Assembly: GCF_002257645.1 (NCBI RefSeq)
Contig: NZ_NQMO01000002.1
Span: forward strand, 930,001-994,000
Direction of reading: 5' to 3'
Origin: Paenibacillus sp. XY044
GTDB lineage: Bacteria; Bacillota; Bacilli; Paenibacillales; Paenibacillaceae
DNA length: 64,000 bases
Shown one piece after another: positions 25,923-35,190 of the stretch; position 1 is the stretch's first letter, and the number at the start of each line of letters is the position of its first letter. The translations under genes were made by a program, and so were the position numbers. The notes under the pieces were generated by a model that saw nothing but the letters and a program-made list of their open reading frames with translations, ran no database searches and was not told where the DNA came from.

Positions 25923-27191
25923 TTATTCGATTTCCGTGACTCCGTAGGTCGTAAACCACGACTTGACCGCTTCAAAGTCGCTGCTGAAGGACAGGCAGAG
26001 CATCAGCAGAATCCGAGCCTGTTGTGGACTTAAGTTGTCCCCGGAAATGATTCCTTTGCCGCCGCCGTAGACGCTGCCGGAACCGGTACGGGTTGTGGTG
26101 ACGAAGACCACGCCCTGCTCTATCGCTTTGCTGCGCGCCTTGCTCATACCGGATGAAATGCCTCCGGCTCCGGTGCCGGCGGTAACGATGCCTTTGGCCC
26201 CAGCGTCGGTGAATCCTTCGATGGCCTCACCACCTGCGTCTTGATAGGAATAGGCGATTTCTGTTTTCGCCAGATCGGTCTTTTTAATTTTGGAGAGGTC
26301 GAAGATCGGCTTGCCTTTGCCAACTCCAAGCAGGGCCCGCTCCGGAGCCCGATAAATGCGGATGGTCGATTCGTCGATATAACCGACGGCTCCAAGCATC
26401 GGCGTCTCAAAGGTGTCGACGCGGTAATCGTTCGTTTTTGTGACCCCGCGGGCGAGGTTGATCGTGTCGTTCAGCATGAGGACGGTGCCGAATGAGGCGG
26501 TCCGGCCGCTGGCCGACAGCTTGATGGCATTGTACAGGTTGGCTTTGGCATCGGAGCCGACGACCGTCCATGGCCGCATGGAGCCTGTAATGACGACTGG
26601 CTTGTCGCTTTGGACGGTCAGATCCAGGAAGTAGGCGATTTCCTCCATCGTGTCGGTGCCGGAAGTCACGACGACGCCGTCGTAAGTTTTGAGCGCTTCA
26701 TCCACGGAGCGGGACAGATCGTACAGATCGGCCATCGAATACGCGGAGGAGCCCGAGTTGCCGAATTGAAGCGTTTCGACGTCGGCGATTTTTTGCTTGT
26801 CCGGAAGCTCGCTTACCATTTGCGCGATGGGTATGCTGCCCGCTTTGTAATTTTGAAAGCTGGTCTGGTCGACGGACTGCCCGGCGATGGTGCCGCCCGT
26901 GGCAATGACCAGCACGTTTGGCAGCTTGGAAGCCTTGTCGGCATCCGTGATCGGCGGGATGGCCGTGTTGCGTGCCGGGGCGGTTGTTCCGGTTGTCGTT
27001 GTGGTCGTGGTTGCAGGCAAGGTTGCCGCTGCAGGAGTGCTAGCTGTTGCATTCACCGCTGCGGTTACCGAATTTGTTGCCGCTGCCGCGTCAGCGAATA
27101 CGCTGCCTGCCGGTGCGGCGAAGAGGGATAGTGCCGCCAGCGCAGATGCATGAACCAGGGACCACTTGCCGAGTTTTCTTTTCTCCATCAA
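25923..27191 (-). CDS. Secreted type II L-asparaginase
   Basis: A 422-residue exported asparaginase: Sec-type signal peptide (to about residue 34), an Ala/Thr-rich low-complexity spacer (about 36-72, with a run of seven Thr), then the catalytic domain with VIATGGTIAGQ, the second site TSGTDTMEEIAYFLDL and the C-terminal region. It hydrolyses L-asparagine to aspartate and ammonia outside the cell. The usual THGTDT reads TSGTDT here. A GlnR-type box overlaps its promoter, which fits nitrogen-responsive control as for B. subtilis ansZ. Confidence 0.92.
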   Translation of the reverse strand: MMEKRKLGKWSLVHASALAALSLFAAPAGSVFADAAAATNSVTAAVNATASTPAAATLPATTTTTTTGTTAPARNTAIPPITDADKASKLPNVLVIATGGTIAGQSVDQTSFQNYKAGSIPIAQMVSELPDKQKIADVETLQFGNSGSSAYSMADLYDLSRSVDEALKTYDGVVVTSGTDTMEEIAYFLDLTVQSDKPVVITGSMRPWTVVGSDAKANLYNAIKLSASGRTASFGTVLMLNDTINLARGVTKTNDYRVDTFETPMLGAVGYIDESTIRIYRAPERALLGVGKGKPIFDLSKIKKTDLAKTEIAYSYQDAGGEAIEGFTDAGAKGIVTAGTGAGGISSGMSKARSKAIEQGVVFVTTTRTGSGSVYGGGKGIISGDNLSPQQARILLMLCLSFSSDFEAVKSWFTTYGVTEIE

Positions 27192-27242
27192 TCGATCAGC
27201 TCCTTAATTACATGTAATGGTTATGTAATGAAATCTAAGCTG

Positions 27243-27271
27243 ATCATAATTCGTGTTAGAATATATGACAA
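27243..27271 (-). promoter_or_regulatory. Asparaginase promoter with GlnR/TnrA-type box
   Basis: On the minus strand TTGTCA (27271-27266) and TATGAT (27248-27243) are 17 bp apart. The plus strand 27254-27270 reads TGTTAGAATATATGACA, a perfect TGTNA-N7-TNACA box, overlapping the -35 and spacer. A cre-like sequence TGTAAGCGTTTATT (27288-27301) lies just upstream, with two mismatches at its end. Nitrogen repression and possible carbon control are inferred. The rest of the gap to 27570 shows no gene. Confidence 0.65.
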
Positions 27272-27571
27272 ATCTAACAATGGAATGTGTAAGCGTTTAT
27301 TTTCAGAGGAAATGGTAGATAATAACCTGTTTTATTGAAAAAATGTCGAAGTTTATGGTGGATATCGGAATTCTAATTCAGCAAAAACAGCGTAAAATTG
27401 GTCCTAGGAGCATTGGTTTATGTTAAATTATATTACATTAATCGGAAGTGGGACTATTGTTAGGGGAAACGAAAACTTGCCAGGGGAGTTCGTCGTGGAG
27501 ATTTCTTTTCCGGGTTAGGCCTGCGGAACGTTTTTGGTTAGCGTTGGTTACTTGCGGCCATTCGGCTGGAA

Positions 27572-27616
27572 GAAAAAAGACGGCCGCAGGTCACTCGTGT
27601 GACTCTGCAGCCGTCC
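27572..27616 (-). terminator. Terminator of the MFS exporter gene
   Basis: GACGGCTGCAG / CTGCGGCCGTC stem with inner GTCAC/GTGAC pairs, then TTTTTT on the minus strand. Confidence 0.88.
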
Positions 27617-27638
27617 CTTTCCCGCCAACGCCGGTAGT

Positions 27639-28850
27639 TCAGCGGTACTGCGGCGTGTTGCTGCGCTTGTACAGCTTCAGCCGCACCCAGACCATATTAA
27701 GCAGCAGCAGGCTGCCGGAAATGATGAACAGTCCTTCGATGCCGATAAATCCCGACAGGAATCCGCCGACGAGCGCGCCTAGCATATTGCCGAGCGCCAG
27801 CGTGCTTGTGTTGAAGCCGAACGCCCGGCTTTCCATACCTCCCGGCGTGTAGGAGCGGATGAGGGCATTGACGCTGGGCAGCAAGCCGCCCATGAAGATG
27901 CCCATCAGGAAGCGGACGAAGATCAGCTGCCATACGCTCTGCACGAACGCTTGCGGGATCAGGCACAGTCCCGCGCCGATCAGGGCGTAGGTCAGTATGC
28001 GGTGGGCACCGACCTTGTCGCTGAAGCGCCCGAGGATCGGGGAGGTGATCATATTGGACAATCCCGTTACGGCGCTGACTACGCCTGCCCAGAAGGCGAT
28101 GTCAACGGAGGATCGGTGCAGCTTCTCCACGTACAGCGGCAGGAGCGACATGGGGCTCATCATTGCGAACTGGAGCAGAAACGTCACCGCGAACAGCGCG
28201 GGCAGCTGCGGTATGCGGACCAGCTCCTTGAAGCCTTCAAGCACCGATACCTGCGGCGCATGGGCGGCCTTTTCCCGGTTGAAATTTTCCTTGACGAGGA
28301 ACAGCGCCAGCAGGGAAGCGGCGAAGATGAGCATGCCGATAATGTAGAAGATCGGACGGAAGCCGATCAGGTCGGCCAAGCCTCCGCCGATCAACGGCCC
28401 GAGAATCGTTCCGGCGACCGATCCCGACTGCATGATCCCCATTGCAAATCCCATCCGTTCCTTCGGGGTCGTGCTCGACACGAGCGAGATGGATGCCGGA
28501 TTGAAGCCGGAGATCGTGCCGTTCAGCAGGCGCAGCAGCAGCAGCTCCCACGGATTCCGGGCAAAACCCATCAGCACGATGACGATGGCCATCCCGAAGC
28601 CGGAGCGCAGCAGCATGATTTTTCGGCCGTACCGGTCCGACAGTTTTCCCCATAAAGGTTGAAAAATAAATGAGGTCATGAAGTTGGCCGCAAAAATAAA
28701 GCCCGCCCAGAGGCCGATTTCGTGCTCACCCTGCACCCCCAGATCTTTAGCAAGATACAGGGACAGGAACGGCGTGATCATCGTCATCCCGGAATTGACC
28801 AGAAATTGGCCGAACCAAAGCACAATGAGGTTGACCTTCCACGGTTTCAA
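27639..28850 (-). CDS. MFS multidrug exporter, MdtG-like
   Basis: A 403-residue, 12-helix major facilitator of the DHA1 drug exporter group. Motif A after helix 2 is clear (FQPLWGKLSDRYGRKIML) and a GPLIGGGLADLIGFRP motif follows helix 5. It uses the proton gradient to expel small compounds; the substrate is unknown. TTG 28850 follows AAAGGAAG at 12 nt. It stands divergent from hemE. Confidence 0.88.
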   Translation of the reverse strand: MKPWKVNLIVLWFGQFLVNSGMTMITPFLSLYLAKDLGVQGEHEIGLWAGFIFAANFMTSFIFQPLWGKLSDRYGRKIMLLRSGFGMAIVIVLMGFARNPWELLLLRLLNGTISGFNPASISLVSSTTPKERMGFAMGIMQSGSVAGTILGPLIGGGLADLIGFRPIFYIIGMLIFAASLLALFLVKENFNREKAAHAPQVSVLEGFKELVRIPQLPALFAVTFLLQFAMMSPMSLLPLYVEKLHRSSVDIAFWAGVVSAVTGLSNMITSPILGRFSDKVGAHRILTYALIGAGLCLIPQAFVQSVWQLIFVRFLMGIFMGGLLPSVNALIRSYTPGGMESRAFGFNTSTLALGNMLGALVGGFLSGFIGIEGLFIISGSLLLLNMVWVRLKLYKRSNTPQYR

Positions 28851-29060
28851 TGTGCTTGCACTTCCTTTCTAAGTTGACTGAAATGAATGATAGAAAAAAA
28901 TTGAAAAAACACAGTTTTACCAGTATAGCACATTTCGAAAATGTCTTATGTTAAAGATGTCATACGATTGTCATCAGATGTCAGGGTACGGCGGTTGTTA
29001 CTTACTTTTAAAAAGGGCATAATAGAAATCAGAGAATTTTATAGATATGGAGGCCTATTC

Positions 29061-30101
29061 GTGACCTATAATGATACGTTGATCCGCGCCAGTTACAAGC
29101 AGGAAGTCAGCCATGTTCCTGTTTGGTACATGAGACAAGCGGGTCGCTATGATCCGGAATACCGTAAGATTAAGGAAAAGTATTCGCTCTTGGAAATTTG
29201 CCGTCAGCCCGAGCTTGCGGCCGAAGTGACGATGATGCCCGTGCGCAAGCTTGGCGTGGACGCGGCCATTCTGTATTCGGACATTATGAATCCGGTCGCA
29301 TCCCTGGGAGTCGATTTTGACATCGTTAAAAATATCGGGCCGGTCATAGATAATCCAATCCGGACTGCGGCCGATGTGGAGCGTCTGCGTCCGATCGACG
29401 TGGACAAGGATCTCAGCCACATTATGGAGACGATTCGCATCCTCGACAAGCAGCTGGACGTTCCGCTGATTACGTTTGCGGGAGCTCCGTTTACGATTGC
29501 CAGCTATCTGATTGAAGGGCGTCCTTCGAAGAGCTATATTCTCACGAAAACGATGATGTACAGCCAGCCCGAGGTTTGGCATCAGCTGATGAACAAACTG
29601 GGGGACATGGTTATTACTTATGTGCGTGCGCATATCAAGAACGGCGGCAAGGCGTTCCAACTGTTCGACAGCTGGGTGGGGGCGCTCGCGCCGAAAGATT
29701 TCGAGAAATTCGTACTACCTACCATTAACCGTATCTTTGCCGAACTTTCGGATTTACATGTACCTAAAATCTATTTCCCGGGCGTCAGCTCCGGCGAGCT
29801 GCTGCCGACGCTGACAGAGCTGCAGGCGAACGTGATCGGGCTTGACTGGAGAGTATCGATTGCCGAGGGACGGAAGCGGACCGGCGGGAAATTCGCGGTT
29901 CAAGGTAATCTGGATCCTTATGTGCTGACCGCGCCGATGGACGTCATCAAGCGGTATGCCAAAGAGATTATCGATCAAGGCGTTCAGGAGCCGGGTTATA
30001 TTTTCAACCTGGGTCACGGCCTGTTCCCCGAAGCTTCGTTGGATAAGCTGAAGGAATTGACGGATTATATTCATGAATATTCGGCAACCCTTCTCCGCTA
30101 G
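29061..30101 (+). CDS. hemE: Uroporphyrinogen decarboxylase
   Basis: Removes four carboxyl groups from uroporphyrinogen III to give coproporphyrinogen III in haem synthesis. The 346-residue protein starts at GTG 29061 after TGGAGG. Signature residues are present: PVWYMRQAGRYDPEYR (substrate-binding Arg), SDIMNPVASLGVDF, GAPFT and FNLGHG near the C-terminus. It is followed by hemH 52 nt later. Confidence 0.97.
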   Translation: MTYNDTLIRASYKQEVSHVPVWYMRQAGRYDPEYRKIKEKYSLLEICRQPELAAEVTMMPVRKLGVDAAILYSDIMNPVASLGVDFDIVKNIGPVIDNPIRTAADVERLRPIDVDKDLSHIMETIRILDKQLDVPLITFAGAPFTIASYLIEGRPSKSYILTKTMMYSQPEVWHQLMNKLGDMVITYVRAHIKNGGKAFQLFDSWVGALAPKDFEKFVLPTINRIFAELSDLHVPKIYFPGVSSGELLPTLTELQANVIGLDWRVSIAEGRKRTGGKFAVQGNLDPYVLTAPMDVIKRYAKEIIDQGVQEPGYIFNLGHGLFPEASLDKLKELTDYIHEYSATLLR

Positions 30102-30153
30102 GAGATCTTTTCTTCATGGAAGAACCGATATATAAAGAAGAGGTGAGCGTTTC

Positions 30154-31104
30154 GTGAAAAATAAAGTAGGCGTACTGGTGATGTCCTATGGCACACCGGA
30201 GAGCATGGAAGGCATTGAGGCATATTACACGCATATCCGCAGGGGGCACGCTCCTTCGCCGGAGCAGCTCAAAGAGCTGGCCGACCGTTATGAGGCGATC
30301 GTGGGCGGCGTATTCCCGCTCCGGGAGAACACCAACCGGCAGGTAGCAAGCCTGCAGGAAACCCTGAACCGGGACGGCCGCCATTCCGACGTGGAATTTG
30401 TCTGTTATCAAGGTTTGAAGCATGCTTCCCCGTTCATTGAGGACGGCGTGGAAGCGATGGCCAAGGACGGCATCAGCAAGGCGATCGGGATCGTATTGGC
30501 GCCGCATTATTCGACCATGAGCGTCGGAAGCTATATGAAGCGCGCCAAAGCGAAAGCTGACGAGGTCGGGGTGGATATGACCTTTGTGCAAAGCTACCAT
30601 ATGCATCCGCAGCTGATCGAAGCATTTACCCGCCGTGTGAACGAAAAACTGGCTCTGTTCGAGGAAGCCGGTGCGGACCGGAGCAAAGTGCGCGTGCTCT
30701 TCAGCGCTCACAGCCTGCCTGAGAAAATTTTGGAGCTGGGCGATCCGTATCCGGAGCAGCTTCTGGAAACTTCCCGCGCGGTGGCGGAGAAGGCCGGCAT
30801 CACTTCCTGGCAGTTTGCCTGGCAGAGTGCGGGCCGGACCGCCGAGCCATGGCTCGGACCGGATATTCTGGACACGCTCCGCAACCTGAGCAAAGAAGAA
30901 GTTGAGGACGTGCTGGTCGCTCCGATCGGTTTCGTGTCCGACCATCTCGAAGTGCTGTACGATCTGGACATCGAGGCCCAGCAGGTAGCAAAGGAGCTGG
31001 ATCTGCGGCTGATGCGGATCGAATCGCTGAACAGCGATCCGCTCTATATGCAGACGCTGTCCGATGCGGTGATTGGGCAGTTGGAAATGGCCCAGGCGGA
31101 GTAA
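30154..31104 (+). CDS. hemH: Ferrochelatase (coproporphyrin ferrochelatase, CpfC type)
   Basis: Inserts Fe(II) into the porphyrin ring; in monoderm bacteria the substrate is coproporphyrin III. The 316-residue protein is the short B. subtilis type, with VLAPHYSTMSVGSY (catalytic His) and VLFSAHSLPEKIL. GTG 30154 lies after AGAAGAGGTG. hemE-hemH is followed by a terminator; the usual third gene hemY is absent here. Confidence 0.96.
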   Translation: MKNKVGVLVMSYGTPESMEGIEAYYTHIRRGHAPSPEQLKELADRYEAIVGGVFPLRENTNRQVASLQETLNRDGRHSDVEFVCYQGLKHASPFIEDGVEAMAKDGISKAIGIVLAPHYSTMSVGSYMKRAKAKADEVGVDMTFVQSYHMHPQLIEAFTRRVNEKLALFEEAGADRSKVRVLFSAHSLPEKILELGDPYPEQLLETSRAVAEKAGITSWQFAWQSAGRTAEPWLGPDILDTLRNLSKEEVEDVLVAPIGFVSDHLEVLYDLDIEAQQVAKELDLRLMRIESLNSDPLYMQTLSDAVIGQLEMAQAE

Positions 31105-31140
31105 AACTTTCAGAAAATCGCAGTATCTCTATATTATGAA

Positions 31141-31178
31141 ATAGAGCCCCCGTGTCACGGACCGGGGGTTCTATTTGT
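31141..31178 (+). terminator. Terminator of hemEH
   Basis: ATAGAGCCCCCG / CGGGGGTTCTAT stem with a 10 nt loop, then TTGTT. The T tract is weak. Confidence 0.75.
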
Positions 31179-31257
31179 TCCCGGGAACCTGATATAATGG
31201 AGTGGGCTTTCAGGGGAGGGCCGCATATTTTAGAAAAATCGTTATGAGGGGTGAATA

Positions 31258-32736
31258 ATGTACCCGCCAAGATCACAGAAACACCAGGCTGGAAAAAAAG
31301 CCAGGAAGAAAAAGCAGGGGCGGATGTGGGGGTTCGTGAATCTCATCTTGCTTTCCGTCATTGTACTACTTGTTGGATATTATTTGGTGACGCAAAAGGA
31401 GCAAACGGGCGGCTCCGCACCGGACTCCCGCAATACTGCACAGCAATCCGCAGATCAGCAGCCTGCTGACCCGAAAGGAACCGTGTCGGGGAGCGGAGAA
31501 GAAAAGGGAAGCTCCGGTTCGGAGCCATCTTCGGAAGAAACAGCGGAGGAAAATTCAGATCCGCCTTCATCGGGACAATCGGAAAATCCGCCGGATCAGG
31601 AGACAGTCGATGCGGAGCAGGGCCAGCCGGCAGGAAGCGGGAAGGACGGGAAGGACCAGGCCTCGCAAGAAGGAAAGCAGGAGACGGGAAAGGATTCCGC
31701 TTCCGGCAAAGCCGATCCGCAGCAGGATCAAATTCCGGAAAAGCTGGCTTCCGGAGGAGCGTCGAATGCACCGTCGGGTCAAGCAATTCTTATTCATTTT
31801 GTGGGCGATATGATTTTTTCGGGCAAAGTGGAAACGCTGCTTGAAAGCAAAGGCTATTCATACCCCTTTACATATTTGGGGGATCTGTTAAAGAAGGACG
31901 ACCTGACGCTGGGAAATCTGGAGACACCTGTCACCACCCGCGGCGTCGGGGCTAAAAACAAAACGTATGTGTTTAAATCTTCCCCTAAGGCGCTCGATGC
32001 GCTGCGCGCCGCAGGTATGGACGCCGTCACGCTCGCCAACAACCACATTCTGGACCAAGGGGAGGAAGGGCTGCTGGACACCATTACCCATTTGGGTGCC
32101 AGCGGCATTAAGTATGTCGGTGCAGGGAAGAACGCAGCGCGCGCCTATGCGCCAGAATACTTCTCCATCAAGGGTATGAAGGTGGCGCTGGTCGGTGCCA
32201 GCCGCGTGTATCCGGAATCAAGCTGGGCCGCGGGTACCAATAAACCGGGCGTGGCCAGTGCCTACGGGCAGGCCCCGGAGGTGCTGAAATCCATCGCCGA
32301 AGCCCGCAAGAGCGCCGATTTGGTCATCGTCATGGCGCATTGGGGCATCGAGCGGCAGAGCACGCCGGATGCCAACCAGAAGGCGCTGGCCCACGCTTTC
32401 ATCGATGCGGGAGCCGATCTGATCATCGGAGCGCATCCGCATGTGCTGCAAGGGCTGGAGCAATACAAGGGCAAATGGATTGCTTACAGCACAGGCAACT
32501 TCATTTTCACCAAATCAACCGTACCAGCGACCTGGAAAACCGCGGTGTTTCAAGCATCCTGCCGGCCGAACGGCGGGTGTGACATGAAGCTGATTCCTTA
32601 CAAGACGGAGCTGGGACAGCCGGTTCCAATGACCGCTGAAGAAGGGAAGAAGCTGATGCAGGAAATGCAGCAGCTGTCCATCGGAGGCGTTCGGGTATCC
32701 GGGGACGGGACCGTAACGGCGGGCTCGGCACGTTGA
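31258..32736 (+). CDS. CapA-family metallophosphatase-like membrane protein
   Basis: A 492-residue envelope protein: basic N-terminus, one membrane helix (about 24-45), a long Ser/Glu/Gln/Gly-rich acidic spacer (about 50-165), then a CapA/PgsA catalytic domain with FVGDMIFSGKVE, GNLETPVT, TLANNHILDQGEEG and HWGIE...GAHPHVLQG. The family is linked to capsule or poly-glutamate biosynthesis, but no capBC genes are nearby. Its exact role is open. AGGGGTG precedes ATG. Confidence 0.9.
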   Translation: MYPPRSQKHQAGKKARKKKQGRMWGFVNLILLSVIVLLVGYYLVTQKEQTGGSAPDSRNTAQQSADQQPADPKGTVSGSGEEKGSSGSEPSSEETAEENSDPPSSGQSENPPDQETVDAEQGQPAGSGKDGKDQASQEGKQETGKDSASGKADPQQDQIPEKLASGGASNAPSGQAILIHFVGDMIFSGKVETLLESKGYSYPFTYLGDLLKKDDLTLGNLETPVTTRGVGAKNKTYVFKSSPKALDALRAAGMDAVTLANNHILDQGEEGLLDTITHLGASGIKYVGAGKNAARAYAPEYFSIKGMKVALVGASRVYPESSWAAGTNKPGVASAYGQAPEVLKSIAEARKSADLVIVMAHWGIERQSTPDANQKALAHAFIDAGADLIIGAHPHVLQGLEQYKGKWIAYSTGNFIFTKSTVPATWKTAVFQASCRPNGGCDMKLIPYKTELGQPVPMTAEEGKKLMQEMQQLSIGGVRVSGDGTVTAGSAR

Positions 32737-32765
32737 TCATAACTTAGGAGAGCGAGGGAGAGGGA

Positions 32766-33494
32766 ATGAACAACCTGTGTATGGCCCATCGGGGCTTTTC
32801 AAGCAAGGCGCCGGAAAACACGATGGCGGCTTTTCGGATGGCAATGGAGGAGCCTTACGTCCAGTGGATCGAAATCGATACGCAGCTGACCGCTGACGGG
32901 ATTCCCGTCGTCATTCACGATTTCAGTCTGGACCGGACGACCACCGGCAGCGGCAAGGTCAAGGCCCATACGTGGCAGCAGCTGCAGCGGCTGGACGCAG
33001 GGAGCTGGAAAGGGCGCGATTTTCAAGGAGAACGCATTCCCTCCCTGGACGAGGTGCTGCGCCTGAGCTGCGGCAGGGTCCGATTGGACATCGAGCTGAA
33101 AACATCCGGCAATATGTATCCGGGACTGGAGCAGGCGGTGCTCGAACGCGTATCGCGATATCATATGGAGCAGGACGTGGTGATCACTTCGTTTGACACC
33201 GGTGCGCTGCAGCGGGTCAAGGAGATCAACCCGGCGATCCGGACGGGGCTGATCATCGACGGCAGGCCGAAAGATCTGCCTTCGCGCCTCAAGGCGCTGC
33301 AGTGCTCGTTCCTGTCGATCGGTCACTCCAATCTCGACACGGGGCTGGCGTCATTGCTGATCTCCGAAGGCATTACGGTCATGGGTTGGACGATCGATGA
33401 CGCCAAAGGCATGAAAAGGCTCGCAGCGATGTCCCCCGAAATCATGATTTGCACCAACCGGCCGGACGTTTGGCGGAAAACCTTTCCCGGCTGA
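32766..33494 (+). CDS. Glycerophosphodiester phosphodiesterase
   Basis: A cytoplasmic (no signal peptide) GDPD-family TIM barrel of 242 residues. Signature HRGFSSKAPENTMAAF, EIDTQLTADGIPVVIHDFSLDRTTTG (metal E-x-D and the second His) and LDIELK are present. It hydrolyses glycerophosphodiesters to sn-glycerol 3-phosphate and an alcohol, in phospholipid turnover. It lies 29 nt after capA and before the FAH gene, as one operon. Confidence 0.94.
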   Translation: MNNLCMAHRGFSSKAPENTMAAFRMAMEEPYVQWIEIDTQLTADGIPVVIHDFSLDRTTTGSGKVKAHTWQQLQRLDAGSWKGRDFQGERIPSLDEVLRLSCGRVRLDIELKTSGNMYPGLEQAVLERVSRYHMEQDVVITSFDTGALQRVKEINPAIRTGLIIDGRPKDLPSRLKALQCSFLSIGHSNLDTGLASLLISEGITVMGWTIDDAKGMKRLAAMSPEIMICTNRPDVWRKTFPG

Positions 33495-33572
33495 TTCCGC
33501 CGCCGAACAATGCTTTCGTAACACAGCTGTTCGACGCAACAACCCAATCCATCATAGCAAAGGATGATCGAG

Positions 33573-34187
33573 ATGATTCGTAACGTATACTGTGTTGGCC
33601 GAAATTACAAACTTCATGCCGCCGAGCTTGGCAACGAGGTTCCGACCGAGCCGATGATCTTCATGAAACCGTCCCATGCGGTCGTTCCGCTTGAGGATGC
33701 CGTGCTGGTGCTCCCGAAGGATCAGGGAGAGGTTCATTACGAAGGCGAAATCGTCATCCGCATCGCGCGGGATTACGAGCCTGGAGCCGTGGTGGATGAC
33801 CTGGTGGACCAAATGGCACTTGGCATCGATTTTACGCTGCGGGATGTGCAGACGGTCATCAAAAAGAAAGGCCACCCGTGGACGGCGGCCAAAGGGTTTA
33901 AAAATTCCGCACCCATCACGGGCTTTCTTCCTTTTCCGGGAATCGGCAGCGTGACGGAGAAGGATTTCACCGTCTTGAAAAATAATGAGGAAGTGCAGCG
34001 CGGCAATGCGCGGGACATGATTTTCTCCCTGCAGGAAATCGTAGATTATATCGGCGTGCATTACGGGCTGGGAGAAGGCGACGTGATTTTCACCGGAACG
34101 CCGGCCGGTGTCGGCCCGGCATCCGATGGCGATACGTTTGCTCTAAACTGGGGCGAAGAGCAGCTCGGAAGCTGCCGCATCGGCTAA
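33573..34187 (+). CDS. Fumarylacetoacetate hydrolase family protein
   Basis: A 204-residue FAH-family enzyme: VYCVGRNYKLHAAELGN, MFMKP-like substrate segment (MIFMKPSHAV), metal ligands in EGEIVIRI and DFTLRDVQ, and FTGTPAGVG. Members hydrolyse C-C bonds in acylpyruvates or decarboxylate oxaloacetate. The substrate here is unknown. ATG 33573 lies 9 nt after AAAGG; ATG 33564 is too close to it. Confidence 0.9.
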   Translation: MIRNVYCVGRNYKLHAAELGNEVPTEPMIFMKPSHAVVPLEDAVLVLPKDQGEVHYEGEIVIRIARDYEPGAVVDDLVDQMALGIDFTLRDVQTVIKKKGHPWTAAKGFKNSAPITGFLPFPGIGSVTEKDFTVLKNNEEVQRGNARDMIFSLQEIVDYIGVHYGLGEGDVIFTGTPAGVGPASDGDTFALNWGEEQLGSCRIG

Positions 34188-34193
34188 GCCGCC

Positions 34194-35003
34194 ATGATGT
34201 GGATCATCGGGGCGCTGTGCGCGCTCATTGTTGCAGGGGCTGCGTACTGGAAGCGGTCGCTCACCATATCGGGAGCGATTTGCGCCTTCGGCATGGGAAC
34301 GATTTATTTCGGAGCGGGGAATTTGCTGTGGTTCGGCACCCTGCTCGTCTTTTTTATCAGCTCCTCAGCGCTGTCTAAGGTGAAGGCGGGCCGGAAGGCC
34401 GAGCTGGAGAAATCATACGCTAAAACGGGCAACCGTGACGCCGGACAAGTGCTGGCCAACGGGGGCGCCGGCATGCTGCTGTGCGTGCTGAATGCCCTTT
34501 GGCCGCATGAGGGCTGGGTGTTCGCCTTCATCGGCGTCATGGCGGCGGTAACGGCCGATACCTGGGCCACGGAGCTGGGCAGCCTCAGCCGCAAGCCGCC
34601 CCGTTCGGTCCTGAACGGACGCGTGCTCCCTGCCGGAACGTCGGGAGGGGTATCCCTGCTGGGCAGCACGGCCGCTGCGGGGGGAGGAGCGCTGATCGGC
34701 CTCTTCGCCTGGCTGTTTGAACGGTTATCCGGTGCGGCTTCCCATTCGCTAGCTCTGGACTTGGTGCTTGGGATTGTCGGCGGATTGGCCGGGGCTTTCG
34801 CCGATTCCATCCTTGGCGCATCCGTGCAGATCATGTACAAGTGCCCGGTGTGCGGCAAAGAGGTCGAGGTCATGACGCACTGCGGGAGCCCGACCCGGCG
34901 CATGGGAGGATGGCGGTTCATGAACAACGACGCCGTCAACATTCTCTCTTCCTTGATCGGAGGGGGAGCAGCCCTCGCGGCCGCGCTGTTGCTTTTCCCA
35001 TGA
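34194..35003 (+). CDS. DUF92 (TMEM19-like) membrane protein
   Basis: A 269-residue membrane protein of the DUF92 family with about six helices. It contains a cysteine pair (KCPVCGKEVE) and a further Cys in VMTHCGSPTRRMGG. Plant relatives include the VTE6 phytyl-phosphate kinase, so a polyprenyl- or phytyl-type kinase role is conceivable but not shown here. It starts 6 nt after the FAH gene, as the last gene of the operon. Confidence 0.85.
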   Translation: MMWIIGALCALIVAGAAYWKRSLTISGAICAFGMGTIYFGAGNLLWFGTLLVFFISSSALSKVKAGRKAELEKSYAKTGNRDAGQVLANGGAGMLLCVLNALWPHEGWVFAFIGVMAAVTADTWATELGSLSRKPPRSVLNGRVLPAGTSGGVSLLGSTAAAGGGALIGLFAWLFERLSGAASHSLALDLVLGIVGGLAGAFADSILGASVQIMYKCPVCGKEVEVMTHCGSPTRRMGGWRFMNNDAVNILSSLIGGGAALAAALLLFP

Positions 35004-35115
35004 CCTGAAGGCTCAGCAAAGTGAGTTAAAGCGGTCCCGTCTAATCCGATTTATAGGGAGCGTAAATCGCCTTCATATCTCGACCTTAACATCTGACAGA
35101 AGCATAGCGTGCATG

Positions 35116-35139
35116 CCGCCCAGCCTTTGGGCGGTTTTT
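35116..35139 (+). terminator. Terminator of the capA-DUF92 operon
   Basis: CCGCCC / GGGCGG stem with a 7 nt loop, then TTTTT. Confidence 0.85.
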
Positions 35140-35190
35140 GTGTTAATATAAAGGAATTAGAAAATCGCTGGATGAGTAGGGGAATTAGCC

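Noticed and set aside
27448..27852. 134-codon frame on the plus strand before the MFS gene
   Set aside because: It crosses a terminator and runs antisense into the MFS exporter gene; no ribosome site.
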